Assembly: GCA_007128515.1 (NCBI GenBank) | Contig: SKXI01000383.1 | Coordinates: 1 to 6,387, forward strand | DNA length: 6,387 nucleotides | Origin: Halococcaceae archaeon | GTDB taxonomy: Archaea > Halobacteriota > Halobacteria > Halobacteriales > Halalkalicoccaceae | Reading direction: 5' to 3' | Notes under the pieces: generated by a model | Told to the model about the DNA's origin: nothing | The model's database searches: none | What the model saw: the letters and a program-made list of their open reading frames with translations, nothing else | Shown: positions 5,015 to 6,387 of the stretch, piece after piece | Position numbering within the stretch: position 1 is the first letter of the stretch | How the letters are laid out: each line of letters begins with the position of its first letter | Made by a program: the position numbers and the translations under genes

Positions 5015-6387
5015 ATGGGAACAGCAACCCAACCTGTCGACTCGACACTCGAATCATTCAGCGAACGCGTTCGTGGGGAGGTCCTCCAGCGCGGCGACGA
5101 CGGCTACGACGAGGCACGGGAGATTTGGAACGCGATGATCGATCGCAAACCGGCGATCATCGTCCGATGCCGGGGTACTGCCGACGTACTGGCCGCCGTG
5201 GATTTCGCCCACGAGCAGGACTTGCTTTTGGCCGTCAAAGGTGGCGGTCATAATGTCGCCGGCAACGCCGTCTGTGACGACGGCCTGCTACTCGATTTCT
5301 CGCCGATGAAAGCAGTCCGGGTTGACCCGGACGCGCAAACAGTGCGTGTCGAACCCGGGGCGAGGATGGCCGACCTCGATCATGAAACCCACGCGTTTGG
5401 CCTCGTCGCGCCCGGCGGCGTTGACTCGAAGACGGGCGTCGCGGGCCTGACCCTCGGCGGTGGGTTCGGCTGGCTCTGCCGCAAGTACGGCCTATCGCTC
5501 GACAATCTCCGAGCCGTCGATATCGTCACGGCTGATGGGCAACTGCGCCACGCCAGCGAGACGGAGAACCCGGACTTGTTTTGGGGTGTCCGTGGCGGTG
5601 GCGGCAACTTCGGCGTCGTCACGTCGTTCGAGTTCAACTGTCACGAACTCACCGAGGTCCTCGCTGGCTTACTCATCTACCCCATAGAGGACGCGCCCAC
5701 GGTCCTTCGGCACTGGTATGGTGTCATCACCGACGCACCAGATGAGCTGTCCGTCTGGACTGTCTTCCTTACGGCCCCATCAGAAGCGCCCTTTCCGGAA
5801 GAGTACTTCGGGCGGAAGGTCATGGCGGTCGTCCCGGTGTATGCGGGCGACGTAACGGAAGGGGAGGCCGAAATCGATCCCCTGCGATCGTTCGGTGACC
5901 CCATCGCGGATACGGTCGAACCGCGGCGTTTCGTCGAGTGGCAGCAACAGTTCGACGAGAATTATCCGAAGGGTGACCGATACTACTGGAAGTCGCACAA
6001 CTTCACCGCCCCGTCCGAGGACGTGTTCGACGTGATGGCTGAATACGGCCGGACGATACCGACGCCGGAGGCGCGGGTGTCGGTGACCCACCTCGGCGGG
6101 GCGGTCAACCGCGTCGGGCTTGACGAGACTGCATACCCCCACCGAGATGCCGAGTTCCTGGTGAATATCACGACTCGTTGGCAAGACCCCGCACGGGATG
6201 ACGAGTGTATCGCGTGGACCCGGGAGTACTTCGACGCGCTCGGGGAGTTCGCCACCGGTGGGACGTACGTGAACCTCATTAGCGAGCGCGAGGGTGAAGA
6301 GGAGATGGCCTACCGCGAAAACTACGAGCGACTCGTGGAGTTGAAAACCGAGTACGATCCGGAGAACCTGTTCCGGATGAACCAGAA
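5015..6387 (+). CDS. FAD-dependent oxidoreductase, berberine-bridge type (3' end cut)
   Basis: Flavin oxidase or dehydrogenase of the PCMH/VAO superfamily. The visible 457 residues are uninterrupted and run off the window edge. The FAD-binding domain covers about 40-215. It contains LLAVKGGGHNVAGNAVCDDGLLLD, where His79 sits at the position that binds FAD covalently in this family. VRVEPGARMADLD, PGGVDSKTGVAGLTLGGGFGWL and NPDLFWGVRGGGGNFGVVTSFEF follow. The substrate domain follows, and the C-terminal BBE motif YDPENLFRMNQ (447-457) indicates that only a few residues are missing. The second covalent attachment Cys of bicovalent members falls in the TGVAGLTLGGG segment, where no Cys is present. 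Cys155 in GWLCRKYG is a few residues off, so single attachment is likely. No signal peptide is visible, suggesting a cytoplasmic enzyme. Relatives oxidise alcohols, sugars or amines; the substrate here is unknown. It is divergent from the alpha/beta hydrolase. Codon use is more mixed (TTG, CTT, AAA, GTT) than in gltX, consistent with bacterial origin. Confidence 0.93.
   Translation, partial: MGTATQPVDSTLESFSERVRGEVLQRGDDGYDEAREIWNAMIDRKPAIIVRCRGTADVLAAVDFAHEQDLLLAVKGGGHNVAGNAVCDDGLLLDFSPMKAVRVDPDAQTVRVEPGARMADLDHETHAFGLVAPGGVDSKTGVAGLTLGGGFGWLCRKYGLSLDNLRAVDIVTADGQLRHASETENPDLFWGVRGGGGNFGVVTSFEFNCHELTEVLAGLLIYPIEDAPTVLRHWYGVITDAPDELSVWTVFLTAPSEAPFPEEYFGRKVMAVVPVYAGDVTEGEAEIDPLRSFGDPIADTVEPRRFVEWQQQFDENYPKGDRYYWKSHNFTAPSEDVFDVMAEYGRTIPTPEARVSVTHLGGAVNRVGLDETAYPHRDAEFLVNITTRWQDPARDDECIAWTREYFDALGEFATGGTYVNLISEREGEEEMAYRENYERLVELKTEYDPENLFRMNQ

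Noticed and set aside
4702..5253. 183-codon plus-strand frame with a hydrophobic stretch (VFIIGAAVSFGVQYWFVVTV)
   Set aside because: It reads through repeat copy 2 and overlaps about 240 bases of the oxidoreductase gene in the wrong frame. The hydrophobic run alone is not enough for a gene call.
1..6387. CRISPR array, tRNA, rRNA or transposase gene
   Set aside because: No regularly spaced repeats were seen, no cloverleaf or rRNA-like sequence was recognised, and no DDE, HUH or serine recombinase motifs were found in any plausible frame. The two 75-bp repeats are only a single pair 1127 bases apart.

Overview
The window looks like a piece of a haloarchaeal chromosome. GC is high over most of it, the predicted proteins are rich in Asp and Glu, codons mostly end in G or C, and the clearest gene is an archaeal-type glutamyl-tRNA synthetase. 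Two parts can be told apart. The left part (1 to about 2640) is GC-rich, core-like DNA. The right part (about 2640 to the end) has long gaps, variable GC, inverted repeats and genes of accessory character.

Layout: 1-187 is a leader region with a hairpin. 188-1909 (+) is gltX. A short convergent gap with a hairpin follows. 2136-2633 (-) is a 165-residue protein that appears to belong to a haloarchaeal family of unknown function. A gap of about 520 bp (2634-3152) holds its promoter and several palindromes. 3153-3575 (+) is a small lipoprotein with a Tat-like signal, encoded in clearly lower-GC DNA. 3832-4662 (-) is an alpha/beta hydrolase. 5015 to the window end (+) is an FAD-dependent oxidoreductase of the berberine-bridge-enzyme type; it runs off the 3' edge, probably only a few residues short of its end.

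The most unusual structure is a pair of direct repeats of about 75 bp, 66 of 75 positions identical and without gaps. They lie at 3644-3718 and 4771-4845, one on each side of the hydrolase gene. Each copy is itself bounded by imperfect 16-bp inverted ends, so the repeat resembles a small palindromic or MITE-like element.

The hydrolase and the oxidoreductase are divergent and share an upstream region of 352 bp with several inverted repeats and the second element copy. They may form a small acquired catabolic or detoxifying pair, but no substrate can be named from the sequence. gltX is housekeeping and shows no functional link to the rest. I found no CRISPR array, tRNA, rRNA or transposase gene, and no convincing novel multi-gene system.
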